DNA from: an uncultured Cetobacterium sp.
Lineage (GTDB): Bacteria; Fusobacteriota; Fusobacteriia; Fusobacteriales; Fusobacteriaceae
Assembly: GCA_934085975.1 (NCBI GenBank)
Contig: CAKOHT010000004.1
Location: 34,161 to 98,160, forward strand
DNA: 64,000 nucleotides
Reading direction: 5' to 3'
Shown here: one piece after another, positions 1 through 8,421 of the stretch
Layout of the letters: every line of letters begins with the position of its first letter
How positions within the stretch are numbered: the first letter of the stretch is position 1
The notes under the pieces: generated by a model
Told to the model about the DNA's origin: nothing
The model's input: the letters and a program-made list of their open reading frames with translations, nothing else
The model's database searches: none
Position numbers and translations under genes: made by a program

Positions 1-347
1 GCACCAGCATCTGTTGTTTCATCATATTGTTTTTTGTAAGTGAGATATACGAAAACTTGTCCAAACATTGCTCCTAGAAGTTGAGCAGTGACATAGCCAA
101 AAACAAGTTCTGTTGGAAAAAATCCCACAACAGCAAATCCAATAGTTAAAGCTGGGTTAAGATGAGCTCCACTTATCCACCCTACGCAGTAGGCACCGGT
201 CATAACAGCGAGTCCCCAAGCAGTGGTAATAACAATCCATCCAGAACTATGTCCCTTACTTTTCTTTAAAACTACATTTGCAACTACGCCATTACCCAGT
301 AAAATAAGAATTGCAGTGCCTATAAATTCAGCTACAAAAACATTCAT
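1..347 (-). CDS. glpF: Glycerol uptake facilitator (aquaglyceroporin), 5' part
   Basis: MIP-family channel that lets glycerol cross the inner membrane. About 115 N-terminal residues are visible; the gene runs off the left edge of the window. The first half-helix motif is present as AHLNPALTIG (NPA at about residues 64-66), and the preceding segments are hydrophobic and glycine-rich as in membrane helices 1 and 2. The ATG at 347 follows a strong Shine-Dalgarno GGGAGG with 6-8 nt spacing. It lies downstream of glpP on the same strand with a terminator-like hairpin between them, which is the arrangement expected of a GlpP-controlled glycerol gene. Choosing GlpF over AqpZ rests on this context; only half of the channel can be read. 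Confidence 0.88.
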   Translation of the reverse strand, partial: MNVFVAEFIGTAILILLGNGVVANVVLKKSKGHSSGWIVITTAWGLAVMTGAYCVGWISGAHLNPALTIGFAVVGFFPTELVFGYVTAQLLGAMFGQVFVYLTYKKQYDETTDAG

Positions 348-370
348 GATATCCTCCCATAATTATTATT

Positions 371-430
371 ATATAAAAAAGGCTATTCAAAAAAAGAGAA
401 TTTTAAGAAATTCTGTTTAATTGAATAGCC
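371..430 (-). promoter_or_regulatory. Leader terminator upstream of glpF, candidate GlpP antitermination target
   Basis: A 10-bp perfect inverted repeat (GGCTATTCAA at 381-390 with TTGAATAGCC at 421-430) encloses a second 7-bp stem (AGAATTT/AAATTCT, about 397-415). On the minus strand it ends in a T-run (TTTTTTATAT), so it looks like an intrinsic terminator. It lies between glpP and glpF and 24 nt before the glpF Shine-Dalgarno. In Bacillus subtilis GlpP with glycerol-3-phosphate antiterminates at leader terminators before glp genes. That role here is inferred from position. Confidence 0.62.
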
Positions 431-451
431 TCTCTGATATCTCTAGCTAAA

Positions 452-1018
452 CTAATTTATAATATTTAGTTTTGTTGTAGATATAGCTACAGCCCCACTT
501 TTAAGAGCTAGATTGACATCTTCGCAATCGGAGATGAGTCCTCCAGCAATAATAGGGATAGAGCTTCGCTTTGAAATTTGTTCAATAATTTTTGGCATAA
601 CTCCGGGTAGAATTTCTATTGCATCAATATATGTTTCATTAAAAAGTTTTTCAGTGGTATTTAAAGATAGTGAATCTATTAAAAAACATCTCAAAATAAC
701 TAAAAAACCAATTTTATGCGAATATTTTGCAACTTGAGATTTAGTGGTTATAATTCCATCTGCAAAGGTATTTTCTCTTAAGTAGTCGAGAGCAGAATTA
801 TCTTTAGTATTTAGACCTTGAATCATATCAAGATGTATGAAACATAATTTTCCACTTGCTTTGATAAGGCGAGTGGTTTCCTCAATAGAGCAGATATCAC
901 TGTTTAGAAGAAATATTATCTTAGAAGAACTCAAAAGAGCATTTTCTAAAGTCTCTAGGTCTTTTACTGCAAGTATTTTGTTATTTTCAATTAAAATTTT
1001 TTTTAAATTTGAGTTCAT
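452..1018 (-). CDS. glpP: Glycerol-3-phosphate-responsive antiterminator GlpP
   Basis: A 188-residue protein matching the GlpP family in length and fold: a small TIM-barrel-like RNA-binding protein that senses glycerol-3-phosphate and stops early termination of glycerol genes. Recognisable segments are FIHLDMIQGL near residue 65, DGIITTKS near residue 90, and the C-terminal PIIAGGLIS and ALKSGAVAISTT, which form the phosphate-binding end of the barrel. The ATG at 1018 has the ribosome site GGGAG. It precedes glpF on the same strand, separated by a hairpin with terminator features, so it probably regulates that gene directly. Confidence 0.9.
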   Translation of the reverse strand: MNSNLKKILIENNKILAVKDLETLENALLSSSKIIFLLNSDICSIEETTRLIKASGKLCFIHLDMIQGLNTKDNSALDYLRENTFADGIITTKSQVAKYSHKIGFLVILRCFLIDSLSLNTTEKLFNETYIDAIEILPGVMPKIIEQISKRSSIPIIAGGLISDCEDVNLALKSGAVAISTTKLNIIN

Positions 1019-1049
1019 TCTGATCTCCCTTTGTTTCTTATCAATAATA

Positions 1050-1077
1050 AGTATACTATATTACACTTAAATGTCAA
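1050..1077 (-). promoter_or_regulatory. Sigma-70-type promoter of glpP
   Basis: On the minus strand, -35 TTGACA (1072-1077) and -10 TATACT (1050-1055) are separated by 16 bp. They lie 32 bp upstream of the glpP start. No other promoter is evident between glpP and glpF, so it may drive both. Confidence 0.6.
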
Positions 1078-1115
1078 GATAAATAACAGTTTAATTTTTT
1101 TTGTTCGATAAAAAA

Positions 1116-1141
1116 ATAAAAAGGGATTGCTAGAATCCCTT
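1116..1141 (-). terminator. Terminator downstream of fruA
   Basis: Stem AAGGGATT (1121-1128) pairs with AATCCCTT (1134-1141) around a 5-nt loop. On the minus strand it is followed by a T-rich tract, just after the fruA stop. Confidence 0.7.
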
Positions 1142-1154
1142 TAAATTCAATGTG

Positions 1155-3014
1155 TTATATGTGTTTCGTTGGTTTAGTGATACCTATTAAAATACAAGTT
1201 ATAAGAGAACCGATAACAACAGATAGTAGGTACATCATTGGATTTGTGATAATAGGTAAAACGAATAGTCCACCATGGGGTGCAGGTAACTGACACTTAA
1301 ATGCCATTGATAGACCACCGGCTAACGCAGAACCAATAACGCAACTTGGGATAACTCTGATTGGATCGGCAGCAGCAAAAGGGATAGCTCCTTCAGTGAT
1401 AAAAGAAGCTCCCATTATATAGTTTGTCAAACCAGCTTCTCTTTCCTCTTTAGAGAATTTATGCTTAAAGAAAGTAGTTGCTAGAGCAATTCCTAAAGGA
1501 GGAGTCATACCACCGGCCATAACAGCAGCGTGTGGATAGTAGTTTCCTGCAGCAATAGCAGCAATACCGAAAGTAAATGCTGCTTTATTGATAGGACCTC
1601 CCATATCAATGGCCATCATACCACCGACAATAGCTCCTAGTAGGATAAGGTTTCCAGTACCAAGAGAGTTTAAAAAATTAGTAATTCCAGTATTTAGAGC
1701 AGCAACTGGAGAGATTACAGCAGTATACATAAGAACTCCAGTTATTAAAATTCCAAATAGAGGGTATAGAAGAACAGGTTTGATTCCTTCAAGTTTTTCA
1801 GGAAGTTTTGCAAATATCTTTTTTAAGAAAAGGACAACATATCCACCAAGAAAACTTCCGACTAAACCACCAAGGAAACCTCCACCATTGTTAGCAGAGA
1901 TTAAACCTCCAACCATAGCAGGAGCGAATCCAGGTCTATCAGCGATACTCATTCCTATAAATCCGGCAAGAACTGGAATCATTAGGAAAAAGGCATTTCC
2001 TCCACCTATATCCATTAAAATTTTAGCAATGGGGTTAAAGCTAGAATCAGCGGGATCAGAAGCTTTTATACCGAATATGAAAGATATTGCAATTAGGATA
2101 CCTCCACCAACAACAAATGGTAGCATATTCGAAACTCCGCTCATTAAATGCTTGTAAAATCCTTTTCTTTCACTGCTTCCAGAAGGTGTTTTAGTTTCTT
2201 TACTTGAATATAGTGGTGCTGTTTGGTCAAGAGCGTGTCGAATTAGTTCTTCAGGTCTTTTGATTCCCTCTTTAACTCCAACGATTTCAACATGTTTTCC
2301 ATTAAATCTAGCCATTTCAACATTTTTATCAGCGGCAACTATAATTCCCTTTGCATTTTTTATCTCTTCATCTGTAAGATGATTTTTGACCCCTGTAGAA
2401 CCATTAGTTTCTACTTTAATCTTAACTCCCATCTCTTTAGCTTTTTTATTTAAAGCTTCAGCGGCCATGTATGTGTGAGCTATTCCAGTAGGACAAGCGG
2501 TTACAGCAAGAACTTGATAGTCATTACTCTTATCCTCTTTAGCAGAGCTGCTATTTTCTTCAGATACCTCTCCTTTTAAAAGAATATCTAAAACGTCCTG
2601 TTTTGTTTTAACGTGTAGAAGTTGTTCTCTAATAGCATCATCTAACAGAAGAGAAGTCAATTGAGAGAGTGTCTCAATATGTGAGTCAGTGGCATCAGCG
2701 GGAGCAGCAATCATAAAGAATAATTTAGATGGCTCTCCATCTAGAGAACCGTAGTCAATTCCCTCTTTAGAAAGACCAAAGGCAACAGTAGGAAGCTTAA
2801 CTGATGATGATTTTCCATGAGGAATAGCGATTCCCTCCTCTAGACCAGTGGAACTTTGCTCCTCTCTTTTTAAAATAGTTTTTCTAAATTCATCCTTATC
2901 ATTAAGTCTACCGGCATCATAAAGAACGTCAACAAGTTCATCAATAACTTCTATCTTGTTTTTAGCAGTTAAATTTAATTTTATACAATCTTTTACTAGC
3001 ATTTTATCTAACAT
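1155..3014 (-). CDS. fruA: Fructose-specific PTS enzyme IIABC
   Basis: Imports fructose and phosphorylates it to fructose-1-phosphate with phosphate passed from HPr. The 619 residues are ordered EIIA (about 1-150, phospho-His66 in GIAIPHGKS), EIIB (about 165-265, phospho-Cys174 in VTACPTGIAHTYMAA), then the EIIC membrane domain (about 285-619) with many hydrophobic glycine-rich segments. A charged serine-rich linker joins A to B. The IIABC order and length are typical of bacterial FruA. The start has GGAGGAG just upstream. It is the last gene of fruR-fruK-fruA, 18 bp after fruK, and is followed by a terminator. FruK uses its product, so the operon is a complete uptake-and-activation module. 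Confidence 0.96.
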   Translation of the reverse strand: MLDKMLVKDCIKLNLTAKNKIEVIDELVDVLYDAGRLNDKDEFRKTILKREEQSSTGLEEGIAIPHGKSSSVKLPTVAFGLSKEGIDYGSLDGEPSKLFFMIAAPADATDSHIETLSQLTSLLLDDAIREQLLHVKTKQDVLDILLKGEVSEENSSSAKEDKSNDYQVLAVTACPTGIAHTYMAAEALNKKAKEMGVKIKVETNGSTGVKNHLTDEEIKNAKGIIVAADKNVEMARFNGKHVEIVGVKEGIKRPEELIRHALDQTAPLYSSKETKTPSGSSERKGFYKHLMSGVSNMLPFVVGGGILIAISFIFGIKASDPADSSFNPIAKILMDIGGGNAFFLMIPVLAGFIGMSIADRPGFAPAMVGGLISANNGGGFLGGLVGSFLGGYVVLFLKKIFAKLPEKLEGIKPVLLYPLFGILITGVLMYTAVISPVAALNTGITNFLNSLGTGNLILLGAIVGGMMAIDMGGPINKAAFTFGIAAIAAGNYYPHAAVMAGGMTPPLGIALATTFFKHKFSKEEREAGLTNYIMGASFITEGAIPFAAADPIRVIPSCVIGSALAGGLSMAFKCQLPAPHGGLFVLPIITNPMMYLLSVVIGSLITCILIGITKPTKHI

Positions 3015-3032
3015 ATATTTACTCCTCCTGTT

Positions 3033-3947
3033 TTATAATTTAATAATTTCAATATCTTTTAATAAGTTTGTCATAGTATCAAAAGTTGCCAATCCTTTGG
3101 AGAATGCAGTAGCACTTCCAGAAGCAATCCCGATTTCATAGCACTCTTTTAAGGATAGAGATTTATTAAGCCCATAGATAAATCCTCCAATCATTGAATC
3201 TCCAGAGCCGTTTGAACTGATGAGAGTACCTTTGGGTACACCACCTATAAAAATATTCTCTTTTGTTATGAAGATAGAGCCTTTAGAACCTAGTGAAATT
3301 AAAACATTTTGAGCTCCCATTTCTTGAAGTTTTTTACCAGCCGCAATCAATTCTTCAGTAGTTGAAAAATTAGAGTTGAAAAATTCATTGATTTCATCCC
3401 TATTTGGTTTTATTAAAAATACTCCTTTTTTCAATGCAATTTCAAAAGGAATACCTCTGGTATCTAAAATTACTTTCACATCTTTGGGAATACTTTCAAT
3501 AATATCAGCATACACACTTGGGGGAAGTGATGACGGGACACTTCCAGACAGTGCTAAAATATCGTTAGCCTTAAGATTAGTCTTGAAAAAATTAAGCAAC
3601 TCTTCAAAATTTTCTTTTAAAATTGTTGGAGAGGTACCTGCAATTTCACTTTCAAGTCCATTGTTGTTTATTTTTATATTTATACGTGTATCTTCATGAA
3701 TATCAAAAAAATTGGTATTTAAACCATCACAACTTAAGGAATTTTTTATAAACTCTCCAGTAAATCCACCTATAAATCCTAAACAAACGGAATCGGTATT
3801 AAAATTTTTTAAAATTTTAGATACATTGATTCCTTTACCTCCTGGAAGTTTGTATGTTTCTTTAGGGATATTTAAGTTTCCTTCAACAAAAGAGTCAAAA
3901 GTTAAAAAATAATCTAAAGCAGGATTTAAAGTTAACGTATATATCAT
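3033..3947 (-). CDS. fruK: 1-phosphofructokinase
   Basis: Phosphorylates fructose-1-phosphate, made by FruA, to fructose-1,6-bisphosphate with ATP. It is a PfkB/ribokinase-family protein of 304 residues, the usual length. The N-terminal substrate segment LPGGKGINVSKIL (about 34-46) and the C-terminal SSNGSGDSMIGG, with the catalytic Asp of the GxGD motif, are clear. Its ATG overlaps the fruR stop by 4 nt (ATGA), which suggests translational coupling. A tagatose-6-phosphate kinase is the main alternative in this family, but the neighbouring fructose PTS settles the choice. Confidence 0.94.
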   Translation of the reverse strand: MIYTLTLNPALDYFLTFDSFVEGNLNIPKETYKLPGGKGINVSKILKNFNTDSVCLGFIGGFTGEFIKNSLSCDGLNTNFFDIHEDTRINIKINNNGLESEIAGTSPTILKENFEELLNFFKTNLKANDILALSGSVPSSLPPSVYADIIESIPKDVKVILDTRGIPFEIALKKGVFLIKPNRDEINEFFNSNFSTTEELIAAGKKLQEMGAQNVLISLGSKGSIFITKENIFIGGVPKGTLISSNGSGDSMIGGFIYGLNKSLSLKECYEIGIASGSATAFSKGLATFDTMTNLLKDIEIIKL

Positions 3948-4687
3948 TTTACGACCTCCACTTTTATTATATTTTTATATTCTTTGGGAAGTGGCTTATC
4001 TGTAATCAAAGTTCCTATATCCAAGGTAGAAAAAATAGTAAAACTACTTTTTCCAATTTTTGAATGATCACAGAGAAAAAATATATTTGTACTTTTACTG
4101 ATAGCTTCACTTTTAACAAGAGCCTCTTCAAAGTCTGGAGTGCTATATCCGTCCAAATCAACAGCATTAACACCAATGAAGGCATATTGAAAATTAAAAG
4201 TTTTTAGATATTGTACTGCTGAAAATCCAACGGTGCAACTGGTTTTGCTCTTAATTTTGCCACCTATTAAAAAACTTTCAATCTCATATTTTTCCAGTTC
4301 ATCTATTAGATTTAAACCATTTGTCACCACTTTAATATTAAGATTTTTTAAATACTTAATCATACAAAGAGTTGTTGTTCCAGCATCCAAGAAAATGTAG
4401 GAATCTCTTTTAATGAAGCTTGTAGCGTATTTAGCAATTTTTTCTTTTTCCACTCTATTTAGATTTCTTCTGTATTGGATGTTAAAATCCTTTATGGTAT
4501 CCAAAGAGTTATTTAAAATAGCACCACCATGAACTCTTTTGATGAGTTCTTTTTTTTCCAAAGAAGCTAAATCTCTTCTAGCAGTAGCTTCTGAAACATT
4601 TAGAAGTTCAACTATTTCTTGAAGTTTTATAACCTCTTTTTGTTTTAAAAGTTCTAAAATAGAATTTTCTCTTTCTATACTCAACAT
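3944..4687 (-). CDS. fruR: DeoR-family fructose operon regulator
   Basis: A 247-residue DeoR-type transcription factor. Residues 1-57 form the winged helix-turn-helix (VSEATARRDLASLEKKELI), followed by the hinge RVHGGAIL. The C-terminal sugar-phosphate sensor domain has YIFLDAGTTTL and VVTNGLNLI. Proteins of this family usually repress and are released by a phosphosugar, here probably fructose-1-phosphate. It is the first gene of the fruR-fruK-fruA operon. A perfect 9-bp inverted repeat surrounds its own promoter, so autorepression is likely. The exact ligand is inferred from the operon. Confidence 0.9.
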   Translation of the reverse strand: MLSIERENSILELLKQKEVIKLQEIVELLNVSEATARRDLASLEKKELIKRVHGGAILNNSLDTIKDFNIQYRRNLNRVEKEKIAKYATSFIKRDSYIFLDAGTTTLCMIKYLKNLNIKVVTNGLNLIDELEKYEIESFLIGGKIKSKTSCTVGFSAVQYLKTFNFQYAFIGVNAVDLDGYSTPDFEEALVKSEAISKSTNIFFLCDHSKIGKSSFTIFSTLDIGTLITDKPLPKEYKNIIKVEVVK

Positions 4688-4702
4688 AAAATCACACCCT
4701 TT

Positions 4703-4751
4703 ATAGAAAGTATAGTATCATAGTGTAAAATAAAAATCAATCACTTTCTAT
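4703..4751 (-). promoter_or_regulatory. fruRKA promoter flanked by an inverted-repeat operator
   Basis: On the minus strand, -35 TTGATT (4735-4740) and -10 TACTAT (4712-4717) are 17 bp apart. The half-sites ATAGAAAGT (4703-4711) and ACTTTCTAT (4743-4751) are perfect inverted copies just outside the two promoter boxes. This geometry fits repression by a dimeric or tetrameric regulator that covers or loops over the promoter. FruR is the obvious candidate, but that is inferred. Confidence 0.6.
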
Positions 4752-4830
4752 CAAAAAAAGTCAAAAACAATCAACAAAAAATGAAGAATTTTTAACAAAT
4801 AAAGATTATAATAGAGATGAGGAGGAAGTT

Positions 4831-5442
4831 ATGATGAAAATAGATTTTACAGAAAAAATAATCGGAAGAGAAAAATACTTTAGATCAGCTGTAATAGCGT
4901 TAGTTGTGGAAAAGAGTGATGGAAAATACTTTTTGTTTGAAAAAAGAGCCAGAGGAGTCAGGCAAGGAGGAGATATATCTTTTCCGGGTGGAAAAATAGA
5001 AGAGGGAGAAACTAGTCTAGAAGCGGCACTAAGGGAGTGTAAGGAAGAGATTGGAATAGACAATGTATGTGTCAAAGGGAAAATAGGGACACTAGTAATA
5101 CCTTCGGGAATAATGGTTGAAGCTTTTTTGGGAGTTATAGAGGATGAAAAATTAACAAAATTGAAATTGAATAGAGATGAAGTTGAGGAGTGCTTTATGG
5201 TACCAGTGGATTTTTTAAAAAAAAATCCACCGAGAATTGAAAAATTAGAGGTAGAAACAAAGCCATATTACTATGAAAATGGTGAAAAATATGTATTTCC
5301 AGCTGTGGAATTAAAATTGCCAAAAATATATCATTCACCTTGGAAAAGTTCACCAAGGGAGGTGTATATATACATATATGAGGATAGAGTAATTTGGGGA
5401 TTGACTGCAGAGATTATAAAAGAGGCTATAGAATATTTATGA
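4831..5442 (+). CDS. Nudix hydrolase, CoA-pyrophosphatase-like
   Basis: The Nudix box reads GGKIEEGETSLEAALRECKE followed by EIG, so Mg2+-binding and catalytic glutamates are all present (residues about 51-74). The flanking pattern, with RARGVRQGGDISFPGG before the box and a PSG segment after it, resembles the CoA-pyrophosphatase group (NudL/YeaB type), which hydrolyses CoA and acyl-CoA. The 203-residue length fits. Two in-frame ATGs (4831 and 4834) follow the ribosome site GGAGG; either is possible. The gene stands alone between the divergent fru operon and the convergent citXG gene. Substrate is inferred. Confidence 0.85.
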   Translation: MMKIDFTEKIIGREKYFRSAVIALVVEKSDGKYFLFEKRARGVRQGGDISFPGGKIEEGETSLEAALRECKEEIGIDNVCVKGKIGTLVIPSGIMVEAFLGVIEDEKLTKLKLNRDEVEECFMVPVDFLKKNPPRIEKLEVETKPYYYENGEKYVFPAVELKLPKIYHSPWKSSPREVYIYIYEDRVIWGLTAEIIKEAIEYL

Positions 5443-5450
5443 TAATTGAT

Positions 5451-5483
5451 AAAAAAGGAGGCTACTTTTTTAATAGCCTCCTT
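5451..5483 (-). terminator. Terminator between convergent Nudix and citXG genes
   Basis: A 10-bp stem, AAGGAGGCTA (5455-5464) with TAGCCTCCTT (5474-5483), has a T-run only on the minus-strand side. It mainly serves the citC-citXG transcript and may also block the opposing one. Confidence 0.8.
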
Positions 5484-5492
5484 AGAGTAATT

Positions 5493-6839
5493 TTAAAAAT
5501 ATGTTTTTATAAAATGTAAAAACATAGTAATAGCAAGGAGGTCTGCCGCACCTCCAGGACTAATTTTCTTTTTTATAAACTCATTTTCAATCTCAGTTAA
5601 TAGCTTTATATTTACAGAGGTTTTTTCAAATTTTAAGTGTAAATTTTTAGCTTTAAGTTTCACAAAGTTTAAAATTTCAATATCATGCCTATGTAAAATA
5701 GTGGTATCTTCTAAACTGCTCATTAAGAATAGAAGAGTTCTAATCATTGCATGGTTAATATGTTCTCCAGAAATTAAAGAGTTTTCAAAAATTTTAATTG
5801 AACCATTGAAAATGATATCTAGACCATTTTTTACAACTCCTCTGACGCCTACTATACCATGTCTGATATATAACTTCTCTCCATGAGTTAGAGAAGTTTT
5901 TTTATGAAGGTTATCAAAGTCTTTTAAAATATCTCGGCACATCTCTTTAATTAGAGAAGAAATATCATTAAATGATAAATTTTCATACTTTGCTTTAGCA
6001 CTTAAAGCGGCGGTGATACCCATTAAAAAAATCATCCCTTTATGTGTATTGACATTATTGGTAGCTAAAAACATATCATCCTCAGCAAGTTTTCCCATAA
6101 ATCTTATTTTCTTAAAAATTAAATCAACTGATAGAGGTGAATAACCAGCACTTATAACTTTTTTTAAATAACTACTTAAAGAAAATCCACTATCAATAAA
6201 AGTAAAAAAGTCCATATCTTCGTGAGAACCCTTAGTATGAGGTGAAACTAAGCCAAAAGATGGTGAAGCGGAAACCTCCAAGATAACCGATTTTAAGGTT
6301 AAATTTGAGAAAGTATTTACTATCTCAATTTTATTACGCTCAGAATCAAGGTATTCTTCTAATCTCTTCTCGATAGCTATTTGAATCTCTTTTTGAGTAT
6401 GTTTTTTAGTCCTAGCACAAACGAATGCCATATCACTACAAAGAAGACAACTTCTTTTTTCTCCGCCAAAATCTTTTCTGGAAAATAGATAACCGTTATT
6501 GTCGAAAACATCAATGTCAACACATCTACCTAAGATATGAGACTCTTCAATTTCTATAGCAATTTTTTTTATATTTTTTCCTAAGTCTTTAATTGAACAT
6601 ATATATGTAGGACCTTCGATAGATTCAATTTTTTGTAGATATACAATTTGGGAATTGAAAATCTCTAAAACTTCATTTTTCATAATCTCAACAATATATT
6701 TAGCAACAAAACTATTTTTTTCCTCTCCGGGATAGTTAGCTCTTAGGACTAAGATCGGATTTTTAAAATTTTCAATAATTTCATTTTGAATCTCCACTCT
6801 TTTTTCTCTCATCAACAAAAATTCTTCTAAGTTAAACAT
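5493..6839 (-). CDS. citXG: Fused CitX-CitG, citrate lyase prosthetic group synthesis and transfer
   Basis: A 448-residue bifunctional protein. Residues about 1-170 match CitX, which attaches the phosphoribosyl-dephospho-CoA group to the citrate lyase acyl carrier protein: GRCVDIDVF near 101, then the cysteine-rich RSCLLCSDMAFVCAR. Residues about 175-448 match CitG, which makes the triphosphoribosyl-dephospho-CoA precursor: SPHTKGSHEDMDFFTFIDS, TLFLM-type helices and SPGGAADLLAITMFL. The same fusion is known in Haemophilus. It lies 6 bp after citC. The lyase subunits CitD, CitE and CitF are not in the window, so these maturation genes are separated from their target or the target lies elsewhere. 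Confidence 0.92.
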   Translation of the reverse strand: MFNLEEFLLMREKRVEIQNEIIENFKNPILVLRANYPGEEKNSFVAKYIVEIMKNEVLEIFNSQIVYLQKIESIEGPTYICSIKDLGKNIKKIAIEIEESHILGRCVDIDVFDNNGYLFSRKDFGGEKRSCLLCSDMAFVCARTKKHTQKEIQIAIEKRLEEYLDSERNKIEIVNTFSNLTLKSVILEVSASPSFGLVSPHTKGSHEDMDFFTFIDSGFSLSSYLKKVISAGYSPLSVDLIFKKIRFMGKLAEDDMFLATNNVNTHKGMIFLMGITAALSAKAKYENLSFNDISSLIKEMCRDILKDFDNLHKKTSLTHGEKLYIRHGIVGVRGVVKNGLDIIFNGSIKIFENSLISGEHINHAMIRTLLFLMSSLEDTTILHRHDIEILNFVKLKAKNLHLKFEKTSVNIKLLTEIENEFIKKKISPGGAADLLAITMFLHFIKTYF

Positions 6840-6845
6840 TTACAA

Positions 6846-7880
6846 TTAGTGAACAGAGTTAGAACTTTTAATTCTCTCTGCAATCTCCTTCCCTTTTTCT
6901 GAAATTAGGTATTCAAAGGTAGAGTATGGGACTAAATTTTTAACTTCATCCAGTTTGTCCTCTTTCAAAAGGGCACGAACTTGCGAAGCACTTATGGCAC
7001 AGTGTTCCATCTCTTTTCTTGGAATAACACAAACTTTTAAATTAAAATCTTTAAAAGTTTCAATCATTGTTTCATTATATTTTTTAGTCACTTCACAAAA
7101 TGGTTCTTCACCGACAAATCTAGTGGAAATATTGAGTTTTTTGCAGAAGTGTTCAGCGGTTATTTTTGTATCTAATTTCATAAATTCAATTAAAGAGTCG
7201 TCCTCTTTTCTCAAAAAATAATTTGGAAAAGTAGCGGAGGATATAATGTATTCTGTACTAGGTAGAACAGTTACATTTTTCAAATGTTTAGTTCCTCTTT
7301 TCACTAGAGTGATTCTATCTAGAAAAGGGAAAGAGGATTTATCCTCTTCAACAACTAAAACCAAAACGTTATCCATTTTTTTAGCTGCGGTTTCAATTAA
7401 AAATTGGTGTCCCAAAGTGAAGGGGTTACAATTCATTATAAGGAGTCCGTTGTCACTTTTTTCCCTCCAGTTCAGTTGCATTTTCATCTTGTTGACAGTT
7501 TTGTCGATAGAGTTCATTCCAATTTCAAGAAGAGCTACTTTATCTGTCTTTGAAATCAATTTGAATCCCACGCCCTTGAAGATATCCTCATTTGAAGGTT
7601 TTGTAAAAACAAAAGTGTGAAAAATTCCTTGGTCAAAAGATTTATTAAGAAGAGTTGTGACAAGAGTGTTTGTAACTCCTTCACCCTTTAAAGAATCATC
7701 TATTGCAAAACATTTTATTATGTTTTTGCTTTTAGAGGCAGTTGCAACAATCTCTTCATTTTTTCTAATAACTAGGGAATAATCAATACTTTCATCAAAG
7801 TTTAACTGAAACTTTTTTAAGAATTCTTTAAGTTCATTTTTTTGATAGTTACTGTTTAAATTGATTGTTTCTATATTCAT
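6846..7880 (-). CDS. citC: [Citrate (pro-3S)-lyase] ligase
   Basis: Acetylates the prosthetic group of citrate lyase with acetate and ATP, turning the enzyme on. The 344 residues are the usual length. An N-terminal acetyltransferase-like domain (about 1-125) is followed by a nucleotidyltransferase-type domain containing LIMNCNPFTLGHQFLIE, with the TLGH form of the HxGH nucleotide motif (about 148-165), and a C-terminal ISASQVRALLKE that parallels the ISSTxxR motif. Its ATG overlaps the stop of the upstream lipoprotein gene by 4 nt. It is co-transcribed with citXG and presumably serves the same citrate fermentation pathway. Confidence 0.93.
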   Translation of the reverse strand: MNIETINLNSNYQKNELKEFLKKFQLNFDESIDYSLVIRKNEEIVATASKSKNIIKCFAIDDSLKGEGVTNTLVTTLLNKSFDQGIFHTFVFTKPSNEDIFKGVGFKLISKTDKVALLEIGMNSIDKTVNKMKMQLNWREKSDNGLLIMNCNPFTLGHQFLIETAAKKMDNVLVLVVEEDKSSFPFLDRITLVKRGTKHLKNVTVLPSTEYIISSATFPNYFLRKEDDSLIEFMKLDTKITAEHFCKKLNISTRFVGEEPFCEVTKKYNETMIETFKDFNLKVCVIPRKEMEHCAISASQVRALLKEDKLDEVKNLVPYSTFEYLISEKGKEIAERIKSSNSVH

Positions 7881-8395
7881 TGAGCTTGAGTTACCCCCTC
7901 TTTAATAAGTTGGAACTTACTTGTTATATCGTCGATATATTGTATAAATATGTTTTGAGATTCCGATAAAACTTCATTTTTTGAAATACTATACACTACA
8001 AAAACTTTATTATTTTCCATCCAAGTATCTTTCTCAACAGATTTTTGCACAAGTTGAGTAGCCGCATAGTCCATTAAATCGGATAGAGCCGGAGATAATA
8101 TTTTTTTTGTATAGGGATCAGCGGGAACTAAAAAAGATTTAAAAACTATCTCTTCTTCCGATAAAATTTTAGATTTTAACTTTTCTTTAGCATCACGAAC
8201 AGCTTTTCCAGTCGCAACCAGTGTACCGCTATTTCCAATTTTTGACGAACCAATTCCCATTATTTCATTCTCTGAATCGACAGAAGTAATCATTCGATCT
8301 GTATTTTCTGTAGTTTCCATGGGATTTGGTATTGAAAGATTATTACATCCAGTTAAGAACAAAATGAATGATATAGCCGTAAGTTTTTTTAACAT
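7877..8395 (-). CDS. LPP20-like lipoprotein
   Basis: The ATG at 8395 was chosen because GGGGGAG lies just upstream and it begins a proper lipoprotein signal, MLKKLTAISFILFLTGC, with lipobox LTGC. An upstream in-frame start 12 codons earlier lacks these features. The mature protein of about 155 residues has a segment AVRDAKEKLKSKI and a later VFVVYSISKNEVL that recall LPP20/FlgT-type outer-membrane lipoproteins. I infer that family from pattern only. Its stop overlaps citC by ATGA, and it lies 26 bp after the chorismate mutase gene, so it sits inside that operon although no functional link is obvious. Confidence 0.75.
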   Translation of the reverse strand: MLKKLTAISFILFLTGCNNLSIPNPMETTENTDRMITSVDSENEIMGIGSSKIGNSGTLVATGKAVRDAKEKLKSKILSEEEIVFKSFLVPADPYTKKILSPALSDLMDYAATQLVQKSVEKDTWMENNKVFVVYSISKNEVLSESQNIFIQYIDDITSKFQLIKEGVTQAQ

Positions 8396-8421
8396 TGTAA
8401 TCTCCCCCTTTTTAAAGTAAA

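Noticed and set aside
223-420. Short plus-strand ORF opposite glpF and its leader
   Set aside because: It runs through the terminator-like hairpin and lies opposite a conserved channel gene.
1588-2157. 189-codon plus-strand ORF opposite fruA
   Set aside because: Proline- and isoleucine-rich product of the reverse strand of a membrane domain; no ribosome site and no recognisable domain.
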